Program-made: the position numbers and the translations under genes
In this document: piece after piece, positions 33,599 to 43,124 of the stretch
Layout: each line of letters begins with the position of its first letter
Numbering within the stretch: the first letter of the stretch is position 1
The notes under the pieces: model-generated
Told to the model about the DNA's origin: nothing
Seen by the model: only the letters and a program-made list of their open reading frames with translations
Database searches by the model: none
NCBI RefSeq assembly: GCF_019890935.1
Contig: NZ_CP082333.1
Span: 1,886,001-1,950,000 of the forward strand
Length of the DNA: 64,000 nucleotides
Direction of reading: 5' to 3'
From: Exiguobacterium acetylicum
GTDB taxonomy: Bacteria > Bacillota > Bacilli > Exiguobacteriales > Exiguobacteriaceae

Positions 33599-36415
33599 TC
33601 AATCGCCATCATTCAAGAACAATTCTAGTTCTGCTGTCAGTTCATCAAGCGGTTTTGATAAAACAGGCACTTTCGGCAGACTCGTGACGAACCGTTTTCC
33701 ATAACGCGTTGTCTCAATCCGCCGATCGAGCACGAAGACAACACCTCGGTCGTTCGTCGTCCGGATCAAGCGACCAAAGCCTTGCTTAAAGCGAATGATT
33801 GCTTGCGGTAAGCTGTATTCGAAAAATGATGATTTCCCGAGTTTTTCGATCCGTTCCGAGCGTGCCTGAACGATTGGTTGGTCCGGTGGCGCGAACGGTA
33901 GTCGGACGATGACAAGACAACTGAGATCATCTCCTGGGATATCGACTCCTTCCCAAAAGCTAGCCGTCCCGAACAAGATACAGGCGTCAAGTTGCTTAAA
34001 CTGTTTCATCAGTCGTTGCCGTGAACCTTGCGTGACCCCTTGCGAGAGTAACGTAAATCGGTCAGGTAACAACGGTTTCGTCGCTTCATGCGTCAGTCGA
34101 AGTAAATCATTTGAGGTAAATAAGACGAGCATCCGTCCTTCCGTCACCTCTGCAATTTGTAAGATGGCTTCCGCAATCGTCTCTGCAAATTCCGGCAATG
34201 GTACATCCTGTAGGAGTGGAAGATCCGTCGGAATCATCAATCGCACGTTATCGGCATATCCGAACGGCGACGGAACGACGAAACGACGTGTCTCAAACGC
34301 ATCGAGCCCTAAACGGTTCTCAATGAACTGGAACTTGTTCGAGACAGTCAGCGTCGCAGACGTCAGGATACACGTCCGTTTCGAAAAGACGTCCCGTCGC
34401 AGTCGCTCTGAAATGTCGATTGGTTGTGTGTAGACCCGCGTCAGTTTTCGATTCTTAACAGACGTCTCGATCCAAGATACTGTCTCATCGTGCGGGGCAA
34501 GCATCGTCTCGAAGATGGCGAGCTCCGCTTCTTCGATTTGTGACGTGATCGCTTTTAAATCTGCGACGAGTGAACGTTCGCGATAACTCATCTGCTCCCG
34601 GTGTTCATGGAACAGTTTATGGATCGCCCGGATTGCTTGACGCAAACGCCGCAACACCAATTCAACCCGCTTGGCACTTTCCTGAACGGCACGCATCGAA
34701 CGGTCGAGTCGCTTGAAGCGAATGCTGACCATTCCTTCCCGTCGTGCTTTGCGGGAAGCCAGTTCAAGCCCGTATGCTTGAATGATCATCAATAGACCGT
34801 CTGCCTCTTCGAGCAACGTCGTCAACGCCTCATCGACCGTCTCACTATGGGCTTCGACCATCTCGGCGATGTCCCATTCTTCCGACAGATCAAGCAAGCG
34901 GTGTAATAATTTTTTATCGGACGAATACCCGAGTTGTCGGAACAGACGATCAAACGTATGTCCATCAAAGACGAGACCAAAATGATGGCTCGCGACTTCT
35001 TCGATTTGGTGTGCCTCGTCAAGAATCAATGGACTTCCTTTCGGCAAGACCCCTGCTTCGAACTGCAGGTCACTAAACAACAAGGCATGGTTCGTGACGA
35101 TGATCGTCGCATCCTTTGCTTGGCGAATCGCATGTTGGAAAAAATCTCGGCTGTACCACGGATCAAATCGTCCGAGCTGCGATTGGCTATCAGACTGGAT
35201 CAACTGTTTGATGCCGATATTGCCTTGCGCTGCACCGCCTGGTAAGCTGACTTCTTCTAAATCTCCTGTTTCCGTCTCCGTCAACCAGACGAGCAGAATC
35301 GCTTTTGCGAGCGTGAAGTTATAAGCATCCTCTTGATCATTCAAGAAAAATTCGAACTTCCGTAAATCAATATAGTTACTTCGTCCCTTAAGCAATGCAA
35401 TCTGGACCGGCGCATCGAACAGCTGACGCAAGAGCGGTAAATCACGCGCGAACAGTTGCTCCTGTAATTGAATCGTGTGCGTACTGACGACAATCGGGAC
35501 TTCATGTTCGAGCGCGTAATGCGCTGCCGGAACAAGATAACCGAGCGATTTCCCGGTTCCCGTTCCCGCTTCGACGAGTAACGGGGTTTCTTGATCGAGC
35601 GATTGATAGACATGACGCATCATCTCGAGCTGCCCACGTCGCTCTTCATATCCTTCGAATAGACGAGGGAACGTCACGGCATTCAATTCATCAACGAATG
35701 GTCCGAACGGTTCTAGAACGGGCGGATGTGTTAAGCGTTCGATCGTCTGACGCTTTTTCAAAGCGATTTTTCGAAAACGATCAAACTGTGAATCCTCCTC
35801 GATGCCGACTAAACGAATCGCATGGTCGATTTCCTCTTCGATGGCACTGAACAGGCGCGGTGATAACCGTCTTAAGTGCTTCAATGTCTCAAGCGGCAAC
35901 GTATGTAGTCGTTTGAGTAGTTCAAGCAACAATTCAGCCGTCGCCGAAGCGTCACTCCCTGCCCGGTGCGCTTCTTGATGGGCGAGGTGTAATGACTCTG
36001 ACAGATGCGACAGCGCGTGGCTTTCTGCTGTCGGAAGCAAGATTCGTGCGAGTTCGACTGTATCAATGACAGGACCTGTGTATGGCAAGTATCCTTCCTC
36101 TTCTAACGCATCGTTTAAGAAGTTTAAATCGAACTGCACATTATGTGCGACGAAGACACCACCGTCGAGCAATGATAAGACACGCGGTGCGATGACATCG
36201 AATGTCTCGGCCTCTTTGACATCCTCATCCGTGATGCCCGTCAACTGGGAAATGAATGGAGGAATCGGTTGGGTCGGACGCACGAAGGCAGACAATTGTT
36301 CTGTCAACTGTCCATCTTCAATGACCGCCATGCCGATCTCAATCATCTCATCGCCAGCCTTTATGGAATGACCTGTCGTTTCCAGGTCGACTACGACGTA
36401 CTTTTTCTTCAACAC
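33599..36415 (-). CDS. dinG: DinG-family helicase with DnaQ-like exonuclease domain
   Basis: 938 residues. An N-terminal DEDDh exonuclease (DLETTG at 10-15, HNVQFDLNFL at 91-100, HRAGSD at 150-155) is joined to an XPD-like helicase (Walker A VEAGTGTGKS 281-290, DEAH box ILDEAHQ, and a C-terminal GFGRLIRTTNDRG motif). The KGRSNYIDLRKF segment (343-354) has Asp350 where Fe-S DinG proteins have a cluster cysteine, so no Fe-S cluster is expected, as reported for S. aureus DinG. No LexA box was found upstream. First gene before ypmA-ypmB. Confidence 0.94.
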   Translation of the reverse strand: MLKKKYVVVDLETTGHSIKAGDEMIEIGMAVIEDGQLTEQLSAFVRPTQPIPPFISQLTGITDEDVKEAETFDVIAPRVLSLLDGGVFVAHNVQFDLNFLNDALEEEGYLPYTGPVIDTVELARILLPTAESHALSHLSESLHLAHQEAHRAGSDASATAELLLELLKRLHTLPLETLKHLRRLSPRLFSAIEEEIDHAIRLVGIEEDSQFDRFRKIALKKRQTIERLTHPPVLEPFGPFVDELNAVTFPRLFEGYEERRGQLEMMRHVYQSLDQETPLLVEAGTGTGKSLGYLVPAAHYALEHEVPIVVSTHTIQLQEQLFARDLPLLRQLFDAPVQIALLKGRSNYIDLRKFEFFLNDQEDAYNFTLAKAILLVWLTETETGDLEEVSLPGGAAQGNIGIKQLIQSDSQSQLGRFDPWYSRDFFQHAIRQAKDATIIVTNHALLFSDLQFEAGVLPKGSPLILDEAHQIEEVASHHFGLVFDGHTFDRLFRQLGYSSDKKLLHRLLDLSEEWDIAEMVEAHSETVDEALTTLLEEADGLLMIIQAYGLELASRKARREGMVSIRFKRLDRSMRAVQESAKRVELVLRRLRQAIRAIHKLFHEHREQMSYRERSLVADLKAITSQIEEAELAIFETMLAPHDETVSWIETSVKNRKLTRVYTQPIDISERLRRDVFSKRTCILTSATLTVSNKFQFIENRLGLDAFETRRFVVPSPFGYADNVRLMIPTDLPLLQDVPLPEFAETIAEAILQIAEVTEGRMLVLFTSNDLLRLTHEATKPLLPDRFTLLSQGVTQGSRQRLMKQFKQLDACILFGTASFWEGVDIPGDDLSCLVIVRLPFAPPDQPIVQARSERIEKLGKSSFFEYSLPQAIIRFKQGFGRLIRTTNDRGVVFVLDRRIETTRYGKRFVTSLPKVPVLSKPLDELTAELELFLNDGD

Positions 36416-36483
36416 TGATCCTCCACCTTTTATCCATCCTCTCCATGACCGGATGGCATCTCATTCTTCATCTTAACAAAAAA

Positions 36484-36511
36484 AGAGACCCGCTGACATG
36501 ATCGGGTCTCT
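36484..36511 (-). terminator. Terminator of panBCD
   Basis: 9-bp perfect stem AGAGACCCG with complement, 10-nt loop, minus-strand tail of seven Ts; 6 bp after panD. Confidence 0.88.
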
Positions 36512-36517
36512 AAAATT

Positions 36518-36901
36518 TCATAAGATCGTGTGGGCGATTTCTTGAGACAACATTTGTTTGATGTCGTTCTGTTCATTTAGAACAGCCACTTTTGGAACAT
36601 GTGTCGCGATTTCTTCCGTCGATAGTTGCGCGTACGCCATGATGATGACCTCATCTCCGACTTGGAAATGGCGAGCTGCCGCACCATTCAAACAGATGAC
36701 ACCTGAACCGCGAGCACCTTTAATCGCATACGTTTCAATCCGTGCACCGTTCTGATTGTTCGTTACTTGGACTTTTTCATTTTCAAGAATCCCGACAGCA
36801 TCGAGTAAATCTTCATCGATCGTAATCGAACCAACATAGTGTAAGTTTGCCTCGGTGACCCGGGCTTTGTGTAGTTTAGCGTGCATGAATGTGCGTAACA
36901 T
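36518..36901 (-). CDS. panD: Aspartate 1-decarboxylase proenzyme
   Basis: 127 residues. Pyruvoyl enzyme: self-cleavage between Gly24 and Ser25 (YVGSITID) and conserved [10 protein letters not shown]. Makes beta-alanine from aspartate for pantothenate. Ends HTIL as in Bacillus. ATG at 36901 is seven nt from AGAGGAG; the ATG at 36907 is one nt from it. Third gene of panBCD. Confidence 0.96.
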   Translation of the reverse strand: MLRTFMHAKLHKARVTEANLHYVGSITIDEDLLDAVGILENEKVQVTNNQNGARIETYAIKGARGSGVICLNGAAARHFQVGDEVIIMAYAQLSTEEIATHVPKVAVLNEQNDIKQMLSQEIAHTIL

Positions 36902-36903
36902 CG

Positions 36904-37734
36904 TCATGCTCCTCTCGTATATAGTAAATTATCGATCAAGCGTGCCGATGCAAACTGCACGGCGACAGCTAAGAGAATCGTCGTCGTTTGTTCCGTAACG
37001 GGTCCTAGTGATGGATAGTCGACAGCTTCGACGTAATCGATCGTCGTCCCTTCGAATTGAAGTGCTTCGCGCGTCCGATCGAGAACCGTTTCAACAGGCA
37101 CCCCTTGATCGAGTGCTTGTTTCGCTTGTTGCAACGCCTGCTGGATTCCCGGTGCTTGCGCCCGCTCTGTTTCCGATAGATAGACATTACGTGACGATTT
37201 CGCTAGACCATTCGCTTCGCGAATGATCGGGCAACGGACGATCTCAACCGGAACAAAGTAATCAGCGACATACGCTTCAATCAATGCGAGCTGTTGTGCA
37301 TCCTTTAAACCGAAATATGCACGGGTTGGACGGACGACGTTCAATAGTTTGCTGACGACCGTCAAGACTCCATCAAAATGTCCTGGTCGTGATGCGCCGC
37401 ATAAGACATCATCACCAGAGCGGACCGTAACACGGGCCATATCCAGCGGATACATCGTCTCGTTCGTCGGATAGAACAGGTAATCGACCCCTTCTGCCTC
37501 CGCAATCTTCTGATCTCGTTCCGCGTCTCGTGGATAACGATCCAAATCTTCGTTTGGTCCGAATTGTGTCGGGTTGACGAAAATACTCAAGACGACGACA
37601 TCATTGTCTTGTCGTGCTTGTTTGAGCAAGGAGGCATGCCCTTCATGCAAGAATCCCATCGTCGGTACAAAACCGATTGAACCGACTCCCGCTAAACATT
37701 CGCGTAACGTCTGGACGTCCTGGATGATTTTCAT
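36904..37734 (-). CDS. panC: Pantothenate synthetase
   Basis: 276 residues. HIGH-type motif [13 protein letters not shown] near residue 24, and the KMSK-like KSSRNVYLS near 185. Joins pantoate and beta-alanine using ATP. Overlaps the panB stop by 4 bp. Confidence 0.97.
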   Translation of the reverse strand: MKIIQDVQTLRECLAGVGSIGFVPTMGFLHEGHASLLKQARQDNDVVVLSIFVNPTQFGPNEDLDRYPRDAERDQKIAEAEGVDYLFYPTNETMYPLDMARVTVRSGDDVLCGASRPGHFDGVLTVVSKLLNVVRPTRAYFGLKDAQQLALIEAYVADYFVPVEIVRCPIIREANGLAKSSRNVYLSETERAQAPGIQQALQQAKQALDQGVPVETVLDRTREALQFEGTTIDYVEAVDYPSLGPVTEQTTTILLAVAVQFASARLIDNLLYTRGA

Positions 37735-38570
37735 TCTTTAGTCCCTCCATAAAGCGCACCAATCAATTCTTCGTCCATCTGGAACGAATGTGCTAGTTCA
37801 GGGAAGGCACCGGCTTTGACGTCTTTGACGTAAGTAGCGATTGCTTCCGTTCCTGAAGTATTCCAATCCGTATACGCTTTAACGAACTTCGGTAAACGAC
37901 CGACACCATACGTCAAGATGTCATGATAGACAAGTACTTGGCCGGCGACGTCTGCACCGGCACCGATGCCGATGACCGGAATCGAGAGGAGCTCTTGAAT
38001 GCGTTTCGCGAGCGGATGCGGCACACATTCGAGGACGAGCATCTTCGCTCCGGCACGCTCTGCTTCCAAACTGTCTGCAATCAGTTGTTCGGCTGCTTCT
38101 AGTGATTTCCCCTGGACTTTAAATCCTTCAAGGACACCGACGGATTGTGGTGTTAATCCGAGATGCGCGACACAAGGCATCCCAGCGTCCGTCAAACGAC
38201 GAATCGTCTTTAAAATCTCCCCTGCCCCTTCCAGCTTCAAGGCATCTGCCTGCGATTCTTGGAAGATACGCGCTGCTGATTCAAGCGTGCGATCAAATGA
38301 ACCGTGATAGCTTGCGAACGGCATATCGACGATCATGAACGTCTGTGGTGCGCCGCGGCGTACCGCTCGCGCATGATGAACCATGTCGTCGACCGTGACA
38401 GCAATCGTTGAGTCATAGCCGAGGATGACGTTCCCGAGGGAATCGCCGACGAGCAACATATCAACTCCTGCTGCCTCTGATAGTTTTGCTGAAGGATAAT
38501 CATACGCCGTCAACATGACGAGCTTCTCTCCAGCTTGTTGTTTTTTGAGTAATGGACTCATTGTGTGCAT
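37731..38570 (-). CDS. panB: Ketopantoate hydroxymethyltransferase
   Basis: 279 residues, TIM barrel. [20 protein letters not shown] and [14 protein letters not shown] near the start, [10 protein letters not shown] near residue 136, and VIGIGAG near 200 are the family motifs. Transfers a hydroxymethyl group to ketoisovalerate in the first committed pantothenate step. ATG at 38570 with AAGGAG eight nt upstream. Preceded by a ~190-nt leader with a pan-type hairpin and an intrinsic terminator, so likely controlled by attenuation. Confidence 0.97.
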   Translation of the reverse strand: MHTMSPLLKKQQAGEKLVMLTAYDYPSAKLSEAAGVDMLLVGDSLGNVILGYDSTIAVTVDDMVHHARAVRRGAPQTFMIVDMPFASYHGSFDRTLESAARIFQESQADALKLEGAGEILKTIRRLTDAGMPCVAHLGLTPQSVGVLEGFKVQGKSLEAAEQLIADSLEAERAGAKMLVLECVPHPLAKRIQELLSIPVIGIGAGADVAGQVLVYHDILTYGVGRLPKFVKAYTDWNTSGTEAIATYVKDVKAGAFPELAHSFQMDEELIGALYGGTKE

Positions 38571-38611
38571 CGTGTTCTCTCCTTACGTGTGTAGGGAGGA
38601 CAAAAGGAAAA

Positions 38612-38652
38612 CGCCTTCTTCTCCAAAATAAATGCATGCGGAAAAGAAGGCG
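38612..38652 (-). terminator. Attenuator terminator in panB leader
   Basis: 13-bp stem (CGCCTTCTTTTCC with GGAGAAGAAGGCG, one U-G on the minus strand), 15-nt loop, then TTTTCCTTTT. It lies about 40 nt before the panB start, so read-through is needed for panBCD expression. Confidence 0.8.
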
Positions 38653-38732
38653 GAATAATTGAATATCGTCCTTCTGTCCCTGTCCGTTAAGATCAAGGCA
38701 GTTGAAACAGCTAAAACTGGCACCTGTCAATT

Positions 38733-38763
38733 CGGTATGGTTCCGGCAAGCGGATACCATCCG
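38733..38763 (-). ncRNA. Candidate pan RNA motif
   Basis: The minus-strand RNA folds as CGG-AUGGU-[A]-UCCG-CUUGC-CGGA-ACCAU-[A]-CCG: a hairpin interrupted by one bulged A on each side. The known pan motif, found before panB in Firmicutes, is a stem with two conserved bulged adenosines. Position, shape and the downstream terminator agree. The ligand of pan RNAs is not established. Confidence 0.6.
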
Positions 38764-38770
38764 TGGCTTT

Positions 38771-38800
38771 ATTATACATGACGGGAAAAGCTCTCTGCAA
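38771..38800 (-). promoter_or_regulatory. Promoter of panBCD
   Basis: Perfect -10 TATAAT (38776-38771) with a weak TTGCAG -35 at 18 nt. The start would be near 38764, exactly at the foot of the pan-type hairpin. Confidence 0.6.
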
Positions 38801-38818
38801 ACCGTCTGATTCAAACCC

Positions 38819-39790
38819 TCATTCTTTTTCCCAGTAAATCAGCTCTGCCGAATGGAAACGGGTCTCCCCCGTTTCCGTCTCAATCCGAATCGTGCCCGTC
38901 TCGTCAATACCAAGCAATGTTCCGGAAGCGGTCATCTGACGTGTCCGTAGCGTCACTTGTTCATGTAAGCGATCTGCGAGTGTTTCCCACTCGGAGACGA
39001 AAGCTCCGAACCCTAGCTCGAGCCACTGTGTGTATAGTCGTTCAAATCGATTCAAAAAAGTCGCGACGACCTCCGCACGTCGGAAAGTTCTTCCTGATTC
39101 TCGGACGAGCGAGGTAGCACGATCTTTGATCCCTTCCGGAAACTGCTCGTGATGCACATTGATCCCGATGCCAATGATGACTGAACTGATTCGGTCCGCC
39201 TCGGTCTGCATTTCCGTCAAAATGCCTGCCACCTTACGACCGTTGATCAAGATATCGTTCGGCCATTTAATGGTAACCGGAACATCGAATGTCCGGAGAG
39301 ACTGGGCAAGTGCAATACCTGCTACGAGCGTTAATTGACCTGCTTGGTGCATCGGTACATCCGGTCGGACGAGTAGACTCATTGCGATGCCTTCATTTTT
39401 CGCTTCATGCCACGTTCTCCCTAGCTGTCCGCGTCCATTCGTCTGGTGATCGCATACGACGAGTGTTCCTTCCTGCGCTTGCTGTTGCGCTTGCTCATGT
39501 GCAATCCGCTGCGTCGTGTCCAGTTCTTCGAAATGAAGGATGTGGCGACCAAGACGCGCTGTCGTTAACCATTGTTCAATGGCAATCGGCGTCAGCAAAT
39601 CGCCTTCATCGACTAATTGATAGCCTTGTTTTTTATTCGAGATGATTTGGTATCCTTCTTCCTTTAAGGTTTGCATATGTTTCCAAATAGCGGTACGTGA
39701 AATATTTAATGTCTCTGCTAATTCCTGTCCGGAGTACCACGTCCGCTGACGAAGTGCGATCAAGATTTGTTCTCGGACTGAGTGCGCCAT
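38819..39790 (-). CDS. birA: Biotin operon repressor / biotin-protein ligase
   Basis: 323 residues. N-terminal winged helix (about 5-60, SGQELAETLNISRTAIWKHM), central ligase with NGRGQLGRTW and KWPNDILI, and a C-terminal SH3-like cap. Attaches biotin to acetyl-CoA carboxylase and represses biotin genes. ATG at 39790 with GGAGGT; it overlaps the end of cca by 31 bp. Confidence 0.95.
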   Translation of the reverse strand: MAHSVREQILIALRQRTWYSGQELAETLNISRTAIWKHMQTLKEEGYQIISNKKQGYQLVDEGDLLTPIAIEQWLTTARLGRHILHFEELDTTQRIAHEQAQQQAQEGTLVVCDHQTNGRGQLGRTWHEAKNEGIAMSLLVRPDVPMHQAGQLTLVAGIALAQSLRTFDVPVTIKWPNDILINGRKVAGILTEMQTEADRISSVIIGIGINVHHEQFPEGIKDRATSLVRESGRTFRRAEVVATFLNRFERLYTQWLELGFGAFVSEWETLADRLHEQVTLRTRQMTASGTLLGIDETGTIRIETETGETRFHSAELIYWEKE

Positions 39791-40893
39791 CGCTCTACCT
39801 CCCTCAGTAATGTCACGCGGTCGTTTGGGCAAGCACGCGTGACGACACTGTATTCCAAATGCAAAAGTGCTTCCTTGATCTGTTGTTTTTGAAGACCGAG
39901 GCGGATCATGTCTTTTCCGTCGACAGCGAGCTCTTTACGACTGCGAATCGGTAAGTCTGATCGATCTGGATAATCCGTTCCGGTCATTTCCCGAAGGATC
40001 ATCAGTTCCTCGTCCGACAACTGATAACGATCCCAGTCTTGTAATGGTCGGTATAACAGAGGTGTTAAACGCGTTGCGAGCTGCACTTGATGTTTCGATC
40101 GTTTCCAGCGCGTCAATTGATCTTTCGCAAGACCGGCATCGAGTACGAGTGTCCAGACGGCATCTTTTGAGACACCCTGAAACGACTGCTGCGCGAGTCC
40201 TTTGACGATTTCTGAAGTCATACCGGGGAGGTAGCGTTCGATTCCTGTCCGGAGCATCGCCTGTAACGCCTGCTGTTTTCCAGGACCAAGTAAGAGCTTC
40301 TCGAACTCGATTGCGATCCGCTCAATCGCAACGGCCGCTAGATGCGGAGCGAGTTTAACGATTGCTTGTTCAGTTGCCTCGTCAAGCGAGAAATCCAGTT
40401 GGCTCATGAAGCGGAACGCCCGCATCATCCGAAGCGCATCTTCATTAAAACGTTCAGCTGGTTCGCCGACCGTCCGGATGATTCGCTCTTCAATGTCATG
40501 CGCTCCTCCGAACAGATCGACGCGACCCGTTGGTCTGAGTGCCATCGCGTTGATTGTAAAGTCACGCCGTGTTAAATCCTCTTCTAAACTAACGCCAAGC
40601 GTCACCGCATCCGGTCTCCGGCGATCGCTGTACGTTGCTTCTGAGCGGAACGTCGTGATCTCGTACGGCACGTGGTTAAGAACGACCGTCACGGTTCCAT
40701 GCTCGAGTCCTGTCGGAATGACGACAGGGAATAAGTTGATGATCTGTTCCGGTAACATCGAGCTCGCTAAATCATAGTCTCCCGGTGTCCGATCGAGCAA
40801 CATATCACGAACGGCACCACCGACGATATACGCTTCACCACCGGCCTCCTCGATTGTCTGGATGATATGATGTGCCCCTTCAAGCAAGTTCAT
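39760..40893 (-). CDS. cca: CCA-adding enzyme
   Basis: 377 residues, class II tRNA nucleotidyltransferase. The head carries YIVGGAVRDMLLDR and the DYDLA catalytic pair, then RRDFTINAMA and DLFGGAHDIEERIIRTVG. Adds or repairs the 3' CCA of tRNAs without a template. ATG at 40893 fits the family start; the frame is open for 118 more codons upstream only because it runs antisense-free through bshA. Ribosome site weak; 14-bp overlap with bshA suggests coupling. Confidence 0.94.
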   Translation of the reverse strand: MNLLEGAHHIIQTIEEAGGEAYIVGGAVRDMLLDRTPGDYDLASSMLPEQIINLFPVVIPTGLEHGTVTVVLNHVPYEITTFRSEATYSDRRRPDAVTLGVSLEEDLTRRDFTINAMALRPTGRVDLFGGAHDIEERIIRTVGEPAERFNEDALRMMRAFRFMSQLDFSLDEATEQAIVKLAPHLAAVAIERIAIEFEKLLLGPGKQQALQAMLRTGIERYLPGMTSEIVKGLAQQSFQGVSKDAVWTLVLDAGLAKDQLTRWKRSKHQVQLATRLTPLLYRPLQDWDRYQLSDEELMILREMTGTDYPDRSDLPIRSRKELAVDGKDMIRLGLQKQQIKEALLHLEYSVVTRACPNDRVTLLREVERWRTQSENKS

Positions 40894-42022
40894 GACGCGC
40901 ACACACCCGTTCATAGACTTGTTCATAACGACGAACGATCTCATTCGAATCAAAACGTCGACGCGTGTCGCGAATGCCCTCTTCTGCCATCCGTTCCCGT
41001 AACATCGGATCATCTGCGAGTTCACCGATTCGTGCCGCAGCCATTTTGACATCGTAAGTTGGAACGATATATCCGGTGACACCGTCCTGTATGACTTCCG
41101 GTAAGCCACCTGCTGTCGAGACGACACTCGGGACCCCAATTGCCATCGCCTCAAGGACGACGAGCCCGAACGCTTCTTTTTCTGACAACAGGACATGAAT
41201 ATCACTAATGGCGAGCAATTGCGCGACGTGTTCCTGTTTACCGGCAAAGATCACTTTGTCGTAAATGCCGAGTTCCTTTGCGCGACGTCTCGTTTGTCCC
41301 ATCTCTGGACCATCCCCGACGAGCAACAGACGCATCTTCCGGTCTTTCGCTGCAATAGCGAACGCTGCAAGCGTATCATCGATTCGTTTGACCGGTCGGA
41401 AGTTCGAGATATGAATGACGACGACTTCGTCTGCTTCGATGCCGTAATGCCGCTTTAAGCGTTCATCCCGCATCGGATAATAGACACTCTCATCAATCGA
41501 GTTCGCAATGACATCGATGTCGTAGTGTGCATTGAGCGTCGCATTCGTCTCAAGCGCTAGACTCTCGGAGACGGCCGTGACCGCGTCTGATCGTTCGATG
41601 CCGTACCGAATGGCCGGTTGCATCTCTAAGTCTTGCCCGATGACGGTGATGTCCGTTCCGTGTAACGTCGTCACGACGGCGACGCCTTTTTTCTTAGCCA
41701 TGTTTCGCCCGAGATCTGCACAGACCGCGTGCGGAACGGCGTAATGGGCATGGATGACATCAAGATCAAATAAATCGATGATTTCTGCGACTTTTGACGC
41801 TAACGTAATGTCGTATGGTGGATATTTAAAAACGGAATACTGGTTGACTTCAACCAAGTGGACCGTGATGTTTGGCCGATATTCCGTCAGACGAAACGGC
41901 ATGCTCGACGTAATGAAATGGACGTCATGGCCACGGTCCGCAAGTTTCATACCGAGTTCCGTCGCGACGACCCCACTCCCGCCGACGGATGGATAACAAA
42001 GAATCCCAATTGCTTTTTTCAT
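40880..42022 (-). CDS. bshA: N-acetyl-alpha-D-glucosaminyl L-malate synthase
   Basis: 380 residues, GT4 glycosyltransferase with GGSGVVATELG near residue 14, THHGTD-type TLHGTDITVIG near 118 and the E-x7-E region EKEAFGLVVLEAMA near 285. First step of bacillithiol synthesis: UDP-GlcNAc plus L-malate. In B. subtilis bshB1 lies just upstream; here it does not. Weak ribosome site. Head of the bshA-cca-birA unit. Confidence 0.94.
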   Translation of the reverse strand: MKKAIGILCYPSVGGSGVVATELGMKLADRGHDVHFITSSMPFRLTEYRPNITVHLVEVNQYSVFKYPPYDITLASKVAEIIDLFDLDVIHAHYAVPHAVCADLGRNMAKKKGVAVVTTLHGTDITVIGQDLEMQPAIRYGIERSDAVTAVSESLALETNATLNAHYDIDVIANSIDESVYYPMRDERLKRHYGIEADEVVVIHISNFRPVKRIDDTLAAFAIAAKDRKMRLLLVGDGPEMGQTRRRAKELGIYDKVIFAGKQEHVAQLLAISDIHVLLSEKEAFGLVVLEAMAIGVPSVVSTAGGLPEVIQDGVTGYIVPTYDVKMAAARIGELADDPMLRERMAEEGIRDTRRRFDSNEIVRRYEQVYERVCARHELA

Positions 42023-42192
42023 GATAAAACCACACTCTCTTTATGACTTCTATTCGTCTCTATTCTAAGCAATATCAATCGGAATGACCATACTGATCAC
42101 TTTTTGACTGATTTTCATAGGAAAAGCTAGTCTTTTTCCGACCGTGCCGTTACCCTAGAGAAAGAGTCTTGATTTGAAAGGAGCATACGGAA

Positions 42193-43080
42193 ATGGCACC
42201 TCCATTCCAATTCCCGATTCGGATCCAGAACATCCTCTGGATTTTAGTCGGATCGTTCATCTTTGCTTTTGGTATTTATCATTTTAACGTTCAAAATGAG
42301 TTAGCAGAAGGCGGTTTCACCGGAATCACGCTGATTCTAAAAGGCCTGTTCGGGTTATCTCCATCGATCACGAACTTAGTATTGAATGTCCCACTTTTTT
42401 TCGTCAGTTATAAAATTCTTGGTCGGACGACCTTCGTCTACACGTTGATCGGTACATTCAGTTTTTCCTTCTGGTATGGATTGATTGCCAAATATTCACC
42501 ACTCGTCATCGACCTGCGTGACGATATGGTGCTTGCGGCGCTCTTTGCCGGTGTATTCATCGGCGTTGGTCTTGGTATCATCTTCAACAATGGTGGTACG
42601 ACTGGTGGCGTCGATATCATCGCGCGTTTGACGAAACGCTACTTCGGTTGGTCGATTGGTCGAACATTCTTGATCTTCGATTTCTTCGTCATCGTCGCAT
42701 CCTTGACGTATCTCGACTACAAGCAAGCGATGTATACGTTACTTGCCGTATACGTCGGTGCCCGCGTTATCGATTGGATGCAAGAGGGCACGTATGCTGG
42801 TAAAGCAGCGATGATCATCAGTGATCACCGGACAGAGATTGCCGACGGTATTCATGCGACGATGAATCGTGGTACGACCCGTCTAATCGCAAAAGGCGGT
42901 TACTCCGGACGAGATCTCGAAGTATTGTACGTCGTCGTCGCTCGCAATGAAATCAACCGCTTGAAGACGCTCGTTAAAAGTGTCGACCAGCACGCCTTCA
43001 TCACATTGCATGATGTCTATGAAGTAACGGGAGAAGGATTCACGTTCGACGAAAATCGAGTCCCGATCAAAGAAACGTAA
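42193..43080 (+). CDS. ypjC: YitT/YpjC-family membrane protein
   Basis: 295 residues. Five or six membrane segments (DUF161, about 12-195), including NNGGTTGGVDIIARL, and a C-terminal cytosolic DUF2179 domain (about 220-285). Function unknown. AAAGGAG nine nt before ATG. In B. subtilis ypjC is in the same direction as ypjA and bshA; here it is inverted. Confidence 0.88.
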   Translation: MAPPFQFPIRIQNILWILVGSFIFAFGIYHFNVQNELAEGGFTGITLILKGLFGLSPSITNLVLNVPLFFVSYKILGRTTFVYTLIGTFSFSFWYGLIAKYSPLVIDLRDDMVLAALFAGVFIGVGLGIIFNNGGTTGGVDIIARLTKRYFGWSIGRTFLIFDFFVIVASLTYLDYKQAMYTLLAVYVGARVIDWMQEGTYAGKAAMIISDHRTEIADGIHATMNRGTTRLIAKGGYSGRDLEVLYVVVARNEINRLKTLVKSVDQHAFITLHDVYEVTGEGFTFDENRVPIKET

Positions 43081-43082
43081 AA

Positions 43083-43120
43083 AAAAACACGGATTGCTCG
43101 TTTGAGCGATCCGTGTTTTT
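43083..43120. terminator. Bidirectional terminator between ypjC and yugP
   Basis: 17-bp stem with GTTT loop; A-run and T-run flanks on both sides. Confidence 0.88.
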
Positions 43121-43124
43121 CGTT

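Noticed and set aside
33909-34433. 174-codon plus-strand frame opposite dinG
   Set aside because: Ser/Arg/Asn-rich shadow frame without ribosome site; dinG motifs are intact on the other strand.
38664-38730. Second pan-type hairpin
   Set aside because: A CAGUU/AACUG stem exists but with a 3-nt bulge and no paired bulged adenosines, so it was not called.
40894-41247. 118-residue N-terminal extension of CCA-adding enzyme
   Set aside because: It lies wholly inside bshA in another frame, is Arg/Ser-rich, has no ribosome site, and the family motif starts right after ATG 40893.
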